Below are positions 46,115-55,657 of a stretch of 63,131 nt of DNA, piece by piece. Location: positions 1-63,131 of the forward strand of contig NZ_JAFFZM010000033.1 in NCBI RefSeq assembly GCF_017676345.1, read 5' to 3'. Origin of the DNA: Streptomyces smyrnaeus. GTDB lineage: Bacteria > Actinomycetota > Actinomycetes > Streptomycetales > Streptomycetaceae. Under the pieces are notes generated by a model. That model saw only the letters and a program-made list of their open reading frames with translations. It was not told the DNA's origin and searched no databases. The translations under genes were made by a program, and so were the position numbers. How positions within the stretch are numbered: the stretch's first letter is position 1; every line of letters begins with the position of its first letter.

Positions 46115-47767
46115 TCAGTGGTGCCCGTGTCCGCTCTCGATCTCCTGGTACTCCTCGCGGGTGGGCTTGGGGATCTGTCCCGACTCCCCGAAGTAGCCCT
46201 TGGAGAGCCTGGCCCGCAGCTTCTGCCCGCGGGAGACCTTCCGCTCGACGCCGTTCTCGTCCGTCAGCGGACCGATCTCCACCGGCTGGTACTGGTCGTG
46301 CGCGGTGAGCGTGTGCAGGTGCTCCTGCGACAGCGGCTCGTGGATCTCGACGAACTCACCGTGCGGCAGCCGCTTGATGGTGCCGGTCTCCCGGCCGTGC
46401 AGCACCTTCTCCCTGTCCTTGCGCTGCAGCCCCAGGCAGATGCGCCTGGTGATCCAGAAGACCAGGACGGGCAGGACGAAGAACGCGATGCGTACGAACC
46501 AGGTGATCGCGTTGATCGACAAGTGGAAGTGCGTCGCCCACAGGTCGTTGCCGCCGCCGACGAGGAGCACGAAGTACCAGGTGATCCACGCCGCACCGAA
46601 TCCGGTACGCGTCGGCGCGTTGCGCGGCCGGTCCGCGATGTGGTGCTCGCGCTTGTCGCCGGTCACCCATGCCTCGATGAAGGGGTACATGGCGATGACG
46701 ACGAGCACCAGCGGGAAGACGATCACGAGCGGGATGGCCACACCGAGCGCCAGCGTATGACCCCACAGGTTGATCTCCCAGCCAGGCATCACCCGGATCA
46801 GGCCCTCGGAGAAGCCCATGTACCAGTCGGGCTGGGCGTTGGTCGACACCTGGTCCGGCCGGTAGGGCCCGAGCACCCAGATCGGGTTGATGGTGAACAG
46901 CGCCGCGATGGCCGCGATCACACCGAAGACCAGGAAGAAGAAGCCTCCGGCCTTGGCCATGTAGACCGGCAGCAGCGGCATACCGACCACATTGGTGTTC
47001 TTGCGGCCGGGACCGGCGAACTGGGTGTGCTTGTGGTAGAAGACCAGGATCAGGTGTGCCACCAGCAGCCCGAGCATGATGCCCGGCAGCAGCAGGATGT
47101 GGATCGAGTAGAACCTGGCCACGAAGTCGTCGCCGGGGAACTCCCCGCCGAACAGGAACATCGCCAGATAGGTGCCCACGATCGGCACGGACAGGATCGC
47201 GCCCTCCATGAACCGGACACCGGTACCGGAGAGCAGGTCGTCCGGGAGCGAGTAGCCGGTGAAGCCGGTGAACATGCCCAGCACGAAGAGCAGGAACCCG
47301 AAGACCCAGTTGACCTCGCGCGGCTTGCGGAACGCCCCCGTGAAGAAGACGCGCATCATGTGCACGAACATCGCCGCGAGGAAGATCAGCGCCGCCCAGT
47401 GGTGGATCTGCCGCACGAGCAGACCACCGCGTACGTCGAAGCTGATGTCCAGTGTCGAGGCGAACGCCTCCGACATCCGCACACCGTGCATCGGCGTGTA
47501 GGAACCGTGGTACTCCACCTCGGCCATCGACGGGTGGAAGAACAGCGTCAGATAGACGCCGGTCAGGATGATGATGATGAAGCTGTAGAGCGCGACCTCA
47601 CCCAGCATGAAGGACCAGTGGTCCGGGAAGATCTTGCGCATGTTGGCCTTGGCCAGGCTGTAGAGGCCCAGCCGTCCGTCGGCCCAGTCGGCGACCCGCT
47701 CGCCCGCGGGTGCCTTCTTCTTGCCCTCGGCAGCCGCGCTGCCCGGGGTATCGGTTCCAGTACTCAT
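46115..47767 (-). CDS. qcrB: Cytochrome bc1 complex cytochrome b subunit
   Basis: 550 aa. Membrane core of the menaquinol:cytochrome c reductase. Bis-His haem helices are seen in RQIHHWAALIFLAAMFVHMMR and FYSIHILLLPGIMLGLLVAHLILVF; the Qo-loop region and a C-terminal extension typical of actinobacterial QcrB follow. The ATG overlaps the qcrA stop (ATGA). The C-terminus is His-rich and soluble. Part of a bc1-aa3 supercomplex with the ctaC-D-F/E proteins. Confidence 0.97.
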   Translation of the reverse strand: MSTGTDTPGSAAAEGKKKAPAGERVADWADGRLGLYSLAKANMRKIFPDHWSFMLGEVALYSFIIIILTGVYLTLFFHPSMAEVEYHGSYTPMHGVRMSEAFASTLDISFDVRGGLLVRQIHHWAALIFLAAMFVHMMRVFFTGAFRKPREVNWVFGFLLFVLGMFTGFTGYSLPDDLLSGTGVRFMEGAILSVPIVGTYLAMFLFGGEFPGDDFVARFYSIHILLLPGIMLGLLVAHLILVFYHKHTQFAGPGRKNTNVVGMPLLPVYMAKAGGFFFLVFGVIAAIAALFTINPIWVLGPYRPDQVSTNAQPDWYMGFSEGLIRVMPGWEINLWGHTLALGVAIPLVIVFPLVLVVIAMYPFIEAWVTGDKREHHIADRPRNAPTRTGFGAAWITWYFVLLVGGGNDLWATHFHLSINAITWFVRIAFFVLPVLVFWITRRICLGLQRKDREKVLHGRETGTIKRLPHGEFVEIHEPLSQEHLHTLTAHDQYQPVEIGPLTDENGVERKVSRGQKLRARLSKGYFGESGQIPKPTREEYQEIESGHGHH

Positions 47768-48831
47768 CCGCGCTCCCAGAAGGCCGGACCGACGGGCTCC
47801 GCGAAGTCGCCCTGCGCTTCGAGGTAGCCGTCCTTGTTGACGCTGATGTTGAGCTGCGGCAGCGGATGGCCGGCGGGTCCGAAGAGCACGCGCGCACCGT
47901 CGGCGAGGTCGAACGTCGACTGGTGGCACGGGCACAGGACGTGGTGGGTCTGCTGCTCGTAGAGGCTGACGGGGCAGCCGACGTGCGTGCAGATCTTGGA
48001 GAAGGCGACGATGCCCTCGTGCGACCAGTCCAGCTCGCGCTTGTCCTTGATGTCGTTCGGCTCCAGCCGGACGATCATCAAAGCCGCCTTGGCGATCTCC
48101 TTCTGGAAGTCGTGGTCGTCCTCCTCCAGGCCCTCGGGCTTGGCGAAGGTGAGCGACCCGACGGCGATGTCCTCGGGACGCAGCGGCTCGTTGGTGTTCT
48201 CGTTGACGAGCAGCTTGCCCTTGGCCCAGGCGGTGTGCCGCAGCTTGTCCTTCGGCAGCGGGCCCAGGTCGCGCAGCAGGACGACGCCGGAGAGCGGCAC
48301 CAGGGCCACGGCACCGAACATCGTGTTGCGGATGAGCTTCCGGCGACCGAGGGCCGACTCCTTGGCGCCCTGCTTGAAGTCGGAGATGACCTTCTCGCGG
48401 ACCTCCGGAGGGGCGGCGATGGGGTGCCGCTCGTCGACCATCTCCTCGTCGGACATCAGGGTGCGCGCCCAGTGGACGGCACCGGCGCCGATGCAGAAGA
48501 GGGCGACACCGAGGGTGAGGCCGAGCGCCAGGTTCAGCGCGCTGACGCGCCCGAGCGGCCAGACATAGACGATCTTGTCGATCGGGAAGGCCACGAAGGA
48601 GGCGATGAAGCCCACCGTGGCCAGCATGGACAGCGTGAAGAGGAAGGCGACGGTGCGCTCGGAGCGCTTGGCCGCCCGCTCGTCGATGTCCTGGATGCGG
48701 TGCTCGTGCGGCGGCAGTCCCGGATCCGCGAAGGGATCGGACTTGGCCACCTGAGCCCCGTGGGCTTCTTCCTGCGCGGCAGGCAGGTTCTCGTCTGACA
48801 CGTTCTCGTCTGGTCCAGTCTGGCTACTCAT
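47764..48831 (-). CDS. qcrA: Cytochrome bc1 complex Rieske iron-sulfur subunit
   Basis: 355 aa. C-terminal Rieske domain with CTHVGC and CPCHQST, the Cys/His ligands of the [2Fe-2S] cluster. Three hydrophobic segments precede it, the actinobacterial arrangement (other bacteria have one). The acidic N-terminus is cytoplasmic. It overlaps qcrC upstream and qcrB downstream by 4 bases each. Confidence 0.97.
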   Translation of the reverse strand: MSSQTGPDENVSDENLPAAQEEAHGAQVAKSDPFADPGLPPHEHRIQDIDERAAKRSERTVAFLFTLSMLATVGFIASFVAFPIDKIVYVWPLGRVSALNLALGLTLGVALFCIGAGAVHWARTLMSDEEMVDERHPIAAPPEVREKVISDFKQGAKESALGRRKLIRNTMFGAVALVPLSGVVLLRDLGPLPKDKLRHTAWAKGKLLVNENTNEPLRPEDIAVGSLTFAKPEGLEEDDHDFQKEIAKAALMIVRLEPNDIKDKRELDWSHEGIVAFSKICTHVGCPVSLYEQQTHHVLCPCHQSTFDLADGARVLFGPAGHPLPQLNISVNKDGYLEAQGDFAEPVGPAFWERG

Positions 48832-49640
48832 GACTTCTTGGCCTTTGCAGTCCGAGCGGCGACCCAGACGGCGACAGCGATCAGCGCGCCGAGGCCGAAG
48901 ATCCAGGCGAACATGCCCTCGGCGACGGGGCCGAAGCCACCGAGCTTGAACCCGCCCGGGCTCTCCGACTTCTCGCCGTTGACCTCCTTCACGTACGCGA
49001 CGATGTCCCGCTTGTCCTTCTCGGGAAGCGCACCGTCGGTGAAGGACGGCATGTTCTGGGGGCCGGTCTGCATGGCCTCGTAGATGTGCTTTTCGGAGAC
49101 ACCGCTGAGGTCGGGCGCGAACTTGCCGTGTGTGAGGGCGCCGCCCTCACCGGTGAAGTTGTGGCACTGCGCACAGTTGGTGCGGAAGAGTTCCCCACCC
49201 CTGGCCACGTCCGCACCGCTCGGGTCGTACATGTCCTTGGTGGGTGTGCTCGGGCCGGAGCCGAGCGAGGCGACGTACGCGGCGAGCTGGTTGATCTCGT
49301 CCTGGTCGTAGACCTTCGGCTTCTTGGGCACCTGGGCGCCGGGCTGCTGGGCCGGCATCCGGCCGGTGCCGACCTGGAAGTCCACCGCCGCGGCCCCGAC
49401 ACCGACCAGGCTGGGACCGTCGCTGGTCCCCTGGCCGCCGGTTCCGTGGCAGCTGGAGCACCCGGTGGCGTAGAGCTTCTTGCCCTCCTCGATGGCGAGG
49501 GACTTACTCGACTCCTGCTCGGCCTTGGCCTCACCCGCGGGAGCGAACGCGGTGTACAGCCCCCCGGTGGCCGCCAGCGCGAAGAGTAGAACGACAAGCG
49601 CCGCCAGCGGATGGCGCCGTCGTGCGGAGAGCTTTTTCAC
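48828..49640 (-). CDS. qcrC: Cytochrome bc1 complex dihaem cytochrome c subunit
   Basis: 270 aa, GTG start. One N-terminal and one C-terminal membrane helix flank two cytochrome c domains with haem motifs CSSCH (61-65) and CAQCH (156-160). The fused dihaem subunit replaces a soluble cytochrome c and hands electrons directly to the CuA site of the aa3 oxidase. First gene of qcrCAB; ctaE lies 103 bases upstream. Confidence 0.97.
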   Translation of the reverse strand: MKKLSARRRHPLAALVVLLFALAATGGLYTAFAPAGEAKAEQESSKSLAIEEGKKLYATGCSSCHGTGGQGTSDGPSLVGVGAAAVDFQVGTGRMPAQQPGAQVPKKPKVYDQDEINQLAAYVASLGSGPSTPTKDMYDPSGADVARGGELFRTNCAQCHNFTGEGGALTHGKFAPDLSGVSEKHIYEAMQTGPQNMPSFTDGALPEKDKRDIVAYVKEVNGEKSESPGGFKLGGFGPVAEGMFAWIFGLGALIAVAVWVAARTAKAKKS

Positions 49641-49743
49641 GGATTACCCCGGTGTCAGGATCTTCTCGTCGATGCTGTGTCTGTCCGTCTGTTCCGTAGT
49701 CCGCCTGTGCGGTACGGCGCGCGGCGGTGCCGCGTACGTCCGG

Positions 49744-50361
49744 TTACCGGATCAGGTAGATCGTGGCGAAGAGGCCGATCCAGACGACATCGACGAAGTG
49801 CCAGTAGTAGGACACGACGATGGCGGCGGTGGCCTGGTGGTGAGTGAACCGCCTGGCCGCATAGGTGCGCCCCAGGACGAACAGGAAGGCGATGAGACCG
49901 CCTGTCACGTGCATCCCGTGGAAACCGGTGGTCAGGTAGAACACCGATCCGTACGGACTCGAGGAGAGTGAGGTGCCCTCCTTGACCAGCTCCGTGTACT
50001 CGAAGACCTGGCCGCCGATAAAGATCGCACCCATGATGAAGGTGACGATGAACCACGCGCGGAGCTTCTTCACGTCCCCGCGCTCGGCAGCGAAGACGCC
50101 GAGCTGACAGGTGAGCGAGGAGAGCACCAGGATCGTGGTGTTCGTCGCCGCGAAGGGAAGGTTCAGCTCAGACGCATGCTCCTTCCAGTACTCGGCGCCG
50201 GTCACCGACCTCAGGGTGAAGTACATCGCGAAGAGGGCCGCGAAGAACATCAGCTCGGAACTCAGCCAGATGATGGTTCCGACGCTGGTGAGGTTCGGCC
50301 GGTTGACCGATGGGTGCGCGTGCCCGGTTTCTACTGCTGTTGCTGTCGCCACGACCGACAT
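49744..50361 (-). CDS. ctaE: Cytochrome c oxidase subunit III
   Basis: 205 aa with five membrane segments, short for subunit III because the first two helices of the mitochondrial protein are absent, as usual in actinobacteria. Motifs: FTLRSVTG, TTGFHGMHVTGG and YWHFVDVVWIGLF at the C-terminus. It lies apart from ctaCDF, upstream of qcrCAB, as in other streptomycetes. The ATG is embedded in a 21-base palindrome and has no clear ribosome binding site. Confidence 0.95.
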   Translation of the reverse strand: MSVVATATAVETGHAHPSVNRPNLTSVGTIIWLSSELMFFAALFAMYFTLRSVTGAEYWKEHASELNLPFAATNTTILVLSSLTCQLGVFAAERGDVKKLRAWFIVTFIMGAIFIGGQVFEYTELVKEGTSLSSSPYGSVFYLTTGFHGMHVTGGLIAFLFVLGRTYAARRFTHHQATAAIVVSYYWHFVDVVWIGLFATIYLIR

Positions 50362-50372
50362 TATGTCGGTCG
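50352..50372 (-). promoter_or_regulatory. Palindrome over the ctaE start codon
   Basis: A perfect 10-bp inverted repeat with a 1-base centre (CGACCGACAT / ATGTCGGTCG) includes the ctaE ATG (50361-50359). In RNA it could fold and hide the start codon; in DNA it could be an operator. No ribosome binding site precedes the ATG. Function is inferred. Confidence 0.5.
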
Positions 50373-50604
50373 CTTATCCCGGCCTCACTTCGGGGGGTCC
50401 CGTTCGGTGTGTCCGTACCCGACGCCCGCCCCGTGTCCAGCGAAGACGGCACGCGCGTACCCGTCCTACGGACCCGTACCGGTGCGTGCTGACCGGTGTT
50501 GACGGTGCGTCGAAGGGAGTAGCATCCGAGCGGCGCCACCGTGGAAAGCGGCTCCGAGCCGCCCGGTGCGTCAGCGGTTCACCCGATACGGACGCGGAGG
50601 AACG

Positions 50605-51018
50605 ATGCAGCCGACCGCCACGGTGCTGGTCTACAGCGACAACGCCACCACCCGCGAGCAGGTGCGGCTCGCCGGGGGGCGCCGACCCGCCACCGACGTG
50701 CCCGAGGTCCGGTACGTGGAGTGCGCGACCCTGCCCGCCGTGCTCGCCACCCTGGAGGAGCTGCACGTGGACGCGTGCGTGCTGGACGGGGAGAGCGCCC
50801 CGGCCGGTGGCATGGGCGTGTGCCGGCAGATCAAGGACGAGATCTTCGACTGCCCGCCGGTGCTGCTGCTGATCGGCAGGCCGCAGGACGCCTGGCTGGC
50901 GACCTGGAGCCGGGCCGAGGCGACCGTCTCGCACCCGGTGGACCCGGTGGCGCTGGCCGACGCGCTGGCCGGGCTGCTGCGGGACCGCACCGCCGACAGG
51001 AGCCTCGCCACGACCTGA
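50605..51018 (+). CDS. Receiver-like (pseudo-response regulator) protein
   Basis: 137 aa from an ATG with GGAGGA upstream. Its size and strand pattern match a CheY-like receiver: VLVYSDN at the first strand, ACVLDGES with a possible phospho-acceptor Asp near residue 60, and a final SHPVDP where active receivers have Lys-Pro. The second acidic-pocket residue and the Lys are changed, so phosphorylation is doubtful. No output domain. Divergent from ctaE. Confidence 0.7.
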   Translation: MQPTATVLVYSDNATTREQVRLAGGRRPATDVPEVRYVECATLPAVLATLEELHVDACVLDGESAPAGGMGVCRQIKDEIFDCPPVLLLIGRPQDAWLATWSRAEATVSHPVDPVALADALAGLLRDRTADRSLATT

Positions 51019-51048
51019 GCACCGGGTCGGGGCCGAGCAGACAGTGCC

Positions 51049-51086
51049 GCGCCCGGCTGTCCTCCGAACGGGGGACAGCCGGGCGC
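51049..51086. terminator. Bidirectional terminator
   Basis: Perfect 14-bp stem (GCGCCCGGCTGTCC and its complement) around a 10-base loop, between the convergent receiver-like gene (stop 51018) and the L,D-transpeptidase gene (stop 51127). No T-tract. Confidence 0.8.
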
Positions 51087-51126
51087 GTCGCCGTTGTCAC
51101 GCCTTTCTCGTCACATCGGGGACGGG

Positions 51127-52425
51127 TCACACCTGGGGGCGGAGCCGCGCGACGTCCGCGGGGCCGCTGCCGACCGGCTCGTCCTTGTGGACGGCGCTGC
51201 CGGCGCGCCACTTCTTCCACTCCAGATTCCAGTCCCCGAAGCCGTTGCCGAAGGGGGCCATCTTCTCGCCCGCTGTGTTGACGTGCTGGACGATGTCGCC
51301 CTGGCGGACGTTCTTGAAGAACCACTTGGCGTTGGCGCTGCTCATGCCGGTGCAGCCGTGACTGGTGTTGGAGACGCCCTGGGAGCTGACCGACCAGGGG
51401 GCGCCGTGCACGTACTCGCCGCTGTTGGTGAGCCGGGTGGCCCAGTAGACCGGCAGGTCGTAGAAGTCCGAGGCGCCGATGCTGGCGCTCGTCATCCGCA
51501 CGAAGGGCTCCTTGGTGAGAATCACCTTGATGCCGTTGCGGGTCTCGTAGCCCGCCTTGCCCGTGGTGACGGGTATGGAGCGGACGGTCTTGCCGTTCTT
51601 CTTGACGGTCATCACCAGTGAGGAGGCGTCCGTGATCGCTTCTATTCGGTCGCCGGTCTTCATCCGAACGGGTTCGGCTTTGCCGCCGTACAGCCCGTCG
51701 CGCACCTTGAGGCCCTGGAGCGAGGAGCGGAGGGTGATGGAGGCGTGGGCGGGCCAGTAGGAGCGGGGCCGGTAGTGCAGCTCCTTGCTGTTCACCCAGT
51801 GCCAGGCCCCCTCCACATGAGGCCTGGACCTCACCTTCAGTGCCCGCTCGACCAGCTCGCGCTGCTTGTGGCCCTTGATGGGCCGGCTCAGCTCCGCCGT
51901 GAGGGGCTGTCCGACGCCGTAGGTGCCGTTGTCCGGGCCCAGCTTGACCTTCAGGTGCTTGGAGGCGGGCTTGGTCTCGAAATGCATTGTGCGGCGCCCT
52001 GGAGCGCCCTCGTCGTTCTCCGTGCTGACCCGGAGGGTGTAGCGCGCTCCGGCGGCCAGCGGCCCGGTGCTGTGCCAGCGCTTGCCGTCGGCGGACATCT
52101 CGCCGGGCAGCGCGCGGCCCTTGGTGTCGGTGGCGAGGACGTCGGTGAGGGTGTCGCCGTGCTGGGCGGTGATCTCCAGCGGCTTCTCGGGGTCGACGTC
52201 CTTGCTGTCGGCGTCGGCGTTGACGGCGACCACGTCGGTGGCGTCGTAGGGGGCGGAGGCGAGCGAGCTGTCACCGGTGCTGCCGCTGCCGCAGGCGGCG
52301 AGCCCCACGGAGAGGGGCGCCAGCAGCAGGGCGCAGCTCTTGACCATCCGGCGCTTGTGCTTACGGGACAGGGTTCGGGGGGTGAGGACCCCCTGCGCTA
52401 TCGCGGTGCGTGGGCTGTGACTCAT
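51127..52425 (-). CDS. L,D-transpeptidase lipoprotein (YkuD domain)
   Basis: 432 aa. After a basic N-terminus, a signal peptide ends in the lipobox LAAC, so the protein is membrane-anchored outside. Two Ig-like domains precede the catalytic YkuD domain, where SHGCTGMSSANAKWFF carries the active-site Cys in the HGC motif. Such enzymes form 3-3 cross-links in peptidoglycan. The architecture matches actinobacterial Ldt proteins such as LdtMt2. It is transcribed alone; upstream is a terminator separating it from ctaF. Confidence 0.92.
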   Translation of the reverse strand: MSHSPRTAIAQGVLTPRTLSRKHKRRMVKSCALLLAPLSVGLAACGSGSTGDSSLASAPYDATDVVAVNADADSKDVDPEKPLEITAQHGDTLTDVLATDTKGRALPGEMSADGKRWHSTGPLAAGARYTLRVSTENDEGAPGRRTMHFETKPASKHLKVKLGPDNGTYGVGQPLTAELSRPIKGHKQRELVERALKVRSRPHVEGAWHWVNSKELHYRPRSYWPAHASITLRSSLQGLKVRDGLYGGKAEPVRMKTGDRIEAITDASSLVMTVKKNGKTVRSIPVTTGKAGYETRNGIKVILTKEPFVRMTSASIGASDFYDLPVYWATRLTNSGEYVHGAPWSVSSQGVSNTSHGCTGMSSANAKWFFKNVRQGDIVQHVNTAGEKMAPFGNGFGDWNLEWKKWRAGSAVHKDEPVGSGPADVARLRPQV

Positions 52426-52477
52426 GCGCCCAAAATATGAAGAATCGTCAATTCGGGCGCGCTGGGTGCGTACAAAC

Positions 52478-52511
52478 GGGTCGGCCCCCCGGAGTGTCGG
52501 GGGGCCGATCC
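52478..52511. terminator. Terminator after ctaF
   Basis: A 14-bp stem with one mismatch (GGTCGGCCCCCCG core) and a 6-base loop, 47 bases past the ctaF stop. A T-rich run follows on the + strand side. Confidence 0.7.
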
Positions 52512-52557
52512 TTGCGTTTTTCGGTTGTCCGGTCTCGCTCGTCCGGTGCCGCGTTGG

Positions 52558-52956
52558 CTACTGGGTGCGGTTCTCACCGTGGTAGTACTCGAACACCCAG
52601 CCGAACAGGCCGATCAGCAGCAGCGGTGCCGAGACGTACACCAGCCACCAGCCGAGGGCCACGCCCCCGAAGGCGAAGGCGCCACCGAGGCCCAGCACGA
52701 GCGGCTGCCAGCTGTACGGGCTGAAGAAGCCCAGCTCACCGGCGTCGTCCGCGACATCGGCCTCCCGGTTGTCCTGAGCTCCGGTGTCGACCCGGCGCGC
52801 GGTGAACGCCAGGTAGTAGCCGATCATGATGGACAGACCGAAGGCCAGGAAGAGGCCCGTGGTACCCACCGGCTCCTTCGACCAGAGTCCGTAGGTGATG
52901 GCGACCGCCAGCAGGAAGACCGACAGCCACAGGAACATCTTGCCCTGGATCTTCAC
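52558..52956 (-). CDS. ctaF: Cytochrome c oxidase subunit IV (actinobacterial)
   Basis: 132 aa, GTG start with GGAGG upstream; overlaps the ctaD stop by 4 bases. Four hydrophobic segments; N-terminus MKIQGKMFLWLSVFLLAV is typical of the actinobacterial subunit IV family. A small structural subunit of the aa3 oxidase. Confidence 0.93.
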   Translation of the reverse strand: MKIQGKMFLWLSVFLLAVAITYGLWSKEPVGTTGLFLAFGLSIMIGYYLAFTARRVDTGAQDNREADVADDAGELGFFSPYSWQPLVLGLGGAFAFGGVALGWWLVYVSAPLLLIGLFGWVFEYYHGENRTQ

Positions 52957-54686
52957 TTCCCGGCCTCCTTGCTGCCGGCGAGCGCCTTCTCTTCCCTGTC
53001 CACGTTCTCCAGCTCATCGAGCGCGGAGATCTCCGGGTGGTGCAGGTCGAAGGCCGGGGATTCGGAGCGGATACGGGGCAGGGTGAGGAAGTTGTGCCGC
53101 GGGGGCGGGCAGCTTGTCGCCCATTCGAGCGAACGGCCATAGCCCCACGGGTCGTCGACCTCGATCTTCTCGCCGTACTTGTGCGTCTTCCACACGTTGT
53201 AGAAGAACGGCAGCAGCGACATGCCCAGCAGGAACGAGCTGATGGTGGAGATGGTGTTCAGCGCGGTGAAGCCGTCGGCGTGCAGGTAGTCGGCGTACCG
53301 GCGCGGCATGCCCTCGGCGCCCAGCCAGTGCTGCACCAGGAAGGTGCCGTGGAAGCCGATGAACAGCGTCCAGAAGGTGATCTTGCCGAGCCGCTCGTCG
53401 AGCATCTTGCCGGTGAACTTCGGCCACCAGAAGTGGAAGCCGGCGAACATCGCGAAGACCACGGTGCCGAAGACGACGTAGTGGAAGTGGGCGACGACGA
53501 AGTACGAGTCGGAGACGTGGAAGTCCATCGGCGGCGAGGCCAGGATGACACCGGTCAGACCACCGAAGGTGAAGGTGATCAGGAAGCCGATGGTCCACAG
53601 CATCGGTGTCTCGAAGGACAACGACCCCTTCCACATCGTGCCGATCCAGTTGAAGAACTTCACACCTGTCGGTACGGCGATCAGGAAGGTCATGAACGAG
53701 AAGAACGGCAACAGCACGCCGCCCGTGACGTACATGTGGTGCGCCCAGACCGTCACCGACAGACCGGCGATGGCGATGGTCGCGCCGATCAGACCGATGT
53801 AGCCGAACATCGGCTTACGGCTGAAGACCGGGATGACCTCCGAGACGATGCCGAAGAACGGCAGCGCGATGATGTACACCTCTGGATGGCCGAAGAACCA
53901 GAAGAGATGTTGCCACAGCAGCGCCCCTCCGTTGGCCGAGTCGAAGATGTGCGCCCCGAACTTCCGGTCGGCCTCCAGGGCGAACAGCGCGGCGGCCAGC
54001 ACCGGGAAGGCCAGCAGCACCAGCACACCGGTGAGCAGCACGTTCCAGGTGAAGATCGGCATGCGGAACATCGTCATACCGGGGGCGCGCATGCAGATGA
54101 TCGTGGTGATGAAGTTGACCGAGCCGAGGATCGTGCCGAAGCCGGAGAGGGCCAGACCCATGATCCACATGTCGGCACCGACGCTCGGGGAGCGGACCGC
54201 GTCCGACAGCGGCGAGTAGGCGAACCACCCGAAGTCGGCCGCGCCCTGCGGGGTGAGGAAGCCACCCACCGCGATCAGCGAACCGAAGAGGTAGAGCCAG
54301 TAGGCGAACATGTTCAGCCGCGGGAAGGCCACATCCGGTGAACCGATCTGCAGCGGCATGATCCAGTTCGCGAAGCCGGCGAACAGCGGGGTGGCGAACA
54401 TCAGCAGCATGACCGTGCCATGCATGGTGAACGCCTGGTTGAACTGCTCGTTCGACATGATCTGCATACCCGGGCGGGCGAGCTCGGCGCGCATGAAGAG
54501 CGCCATGACACCGCCGATGCAGAAGAAGACGAACGACGTGATCAGGTACAGGCTGCCGATCTTCTTGTGGTCCGTCGTCGTCATCCAGTCGACAACGACC
54601 TGGCCGGGCCGCTTACGGCGTCCAGGGGTTGTTGTCGCCTCAGCCGTTGCGGCGGCGGCACCCTGGGGTTCGTTGAGGATGCTCAC
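52953..54686 (-). CDS. ctaD: Cytochrome c oxidase subunit I
   Basis: 577 aa, twelve membrane helices. Haem a and Cu-B ligands are visible: MHGTVMLLMF, WFFGHPEVYIIALPFFG, WAHHMYVTG and VAHFHYVVFGTVVF. Catalytic subunit that reduces O2 to water. Overlaps ctaC upstream and ctaF downstream by 4 bases. Confidence 0.98.
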   Translation of the reverse strand: MSILNEPQGAAAATAEATTTPGRRKRPGQVVVDWMTTTDHKKIGSLYLITSFVFFCIGGVMALFMRAELARPGMQIMSNEQFNQAFTMHGTVMLLMFATPLFAGFANWIMPLQIGSPDVAFPRLNMFAYWLYLFGSLIAVGGFLTPQGAADFGWFAYSPLSDAVRSPSVGADMWIMGLALSGFGTILGSVNFITTIICMRAPGMTMFRMPIFTWNVLLTGVLVLLAFPVLAAALFALEADRKFGAHIFDSANGGALLWQHLFWFFGHPEVYIIALPFFGIVSEVIPVFSRKPMFGYIGLIGATIAIAGLSVTVWAHHMYVTGGVLLPFFSFMTFLIAVPTGVKFFNWIGTMWKGSLSFETPMLWTIGFLITFTFGGLTGVILASPPMDFHVSDSYFVVAHFHYVVFGTVVFAMFAGFHFWWPKFTGKMLDERLGKITFWTLFIGFHGTFLVQHWLGAEGMPRRYADYLHADGFTALNTISTISSFLLGMSLLPFFYNVWKTHKYGEKIEVDDPWGYGRSLEWATSCPPPRHNFLTLPRIRSESPAFDLHHPEISALDELENVDREEKALAGSKEAGK

Positions 54687-55657
54687 GGGTTATTCGTCTC
54701 CGCATTCTTGGCGCCGCCCGTGGTGGCGGTACCCGCCGGGATGTAGCCGGTCTGGCCCTTCTTCGCCAGATCCTCCAGGTGCTTTTGGTAGCGCTCCGGG
54801 GAGACGACCTTCACGTTGAAGAGCATCCGGGAGTGGTCGACGCCGCACAGCTCGGCACACTTGCCCCTGAAGGTGCCCTCCTTGTTGGGAGTCACCTCGA
54901 AGCGGTTGACATGGCCCGGGATGACGTCCTGCTTCATCAGGAACGGCAGGACCCAGAAGGAGTGGATGACGTCGCGGGAGGTCAGGATGAACTGGACCTT
55001 CTCCCCCTTGGGCAGCCACAGGGTCGGACCCGGGTTGCCGTTCTGCGGGTTCTTGTCGGCCGGGGTACCGACCGTGTGGACGCCCTCGGCACCCTTGGGG
55101 AAGCCCTTGGCCATCCGGTCCGGGATGGCGCTCAGCTCCTTGTCCAGCGCCTTGTGCGTGTTGACGTCCGTGTTGGGATCGCCGTCCACGTCCTCGACGT
55201 AGTTGAAGCCCCAGCTCCACTGGTAACCAACGACGTTGATGACGTGCGTGGGCTTGTTGGAGGTCGCCAGAAGCTTTGTCTCGTCCCGGGCCGTGAAGTA
55301 GAACAACACCGAGATGATGATGATCGGAACCACGGTGTACAGGCCCTCGATGGGCATGTTGTACCGGGTCTGCGGGGGGATCTCGACCTTGGACCGGGAG
55401 CGCCGGTGGAAGATGACGCTCCACAGGATCAGACCCCACACCAGCACGCCTACGGCGAGCGCGGCCGCCCAGGAGCCCTGCCACAGAGAGAGGATCCGCG
55501 GCGCCTCGTCCGTGACCGGGGTGGGCATGCCGAGGCGGGGGAAGTCCTTTGATGTGCAACCGGTCGCGGTCGCCAGGACCAGGCCCGCGGCCAGCGCCTG
55601 CTGCAGCTTCCGCCGCATCGGGCGCCGCGACGAGCGGTCGGAGCCGTTGGGACTCAC
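54683..55657 (-). CDS. ctaC: Cytochrome c oxidase subunit II
   Basis: 324 aa. The signal peptide ends in a lipobox-like LATATGC, so it may be lipidated; two membrane helices follow. The CuA site is seen as CAELCGVDHSRM. It accepts electrons from QcrC and passes them to CtaD. First gene of ctaCDF. Confidence 0.97.
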   Translation of the reverse strand: MSPNGSDRSSRRPMRRKLQQALAAGLVLATATGCTSKDFPRLGMPTPVTDEAPRILSLWQGSWAAALAVGVLVWGLILWSVIFHRRSRSKVEIPPQTRYNMPIEGLYTVVPIIIISVLFYFTARDETKLLATSNKPTHVINVVGYQWSWGFNYVEDVDGDPNTDVNTHKALDKELSAIPDRMAKGFPKGAEGVHTVGTPADKNPQNGNPGPTLWLPKGEKVQFILTSRDVIHSFWVLPFLMKQDVIPGHVNRFEVTPNKEGTFRGKCAELCGVDHSRMLFNVKVVSPERYQKHLEDLAKKGQTGYIPAGTATTGGAKNAETNNP

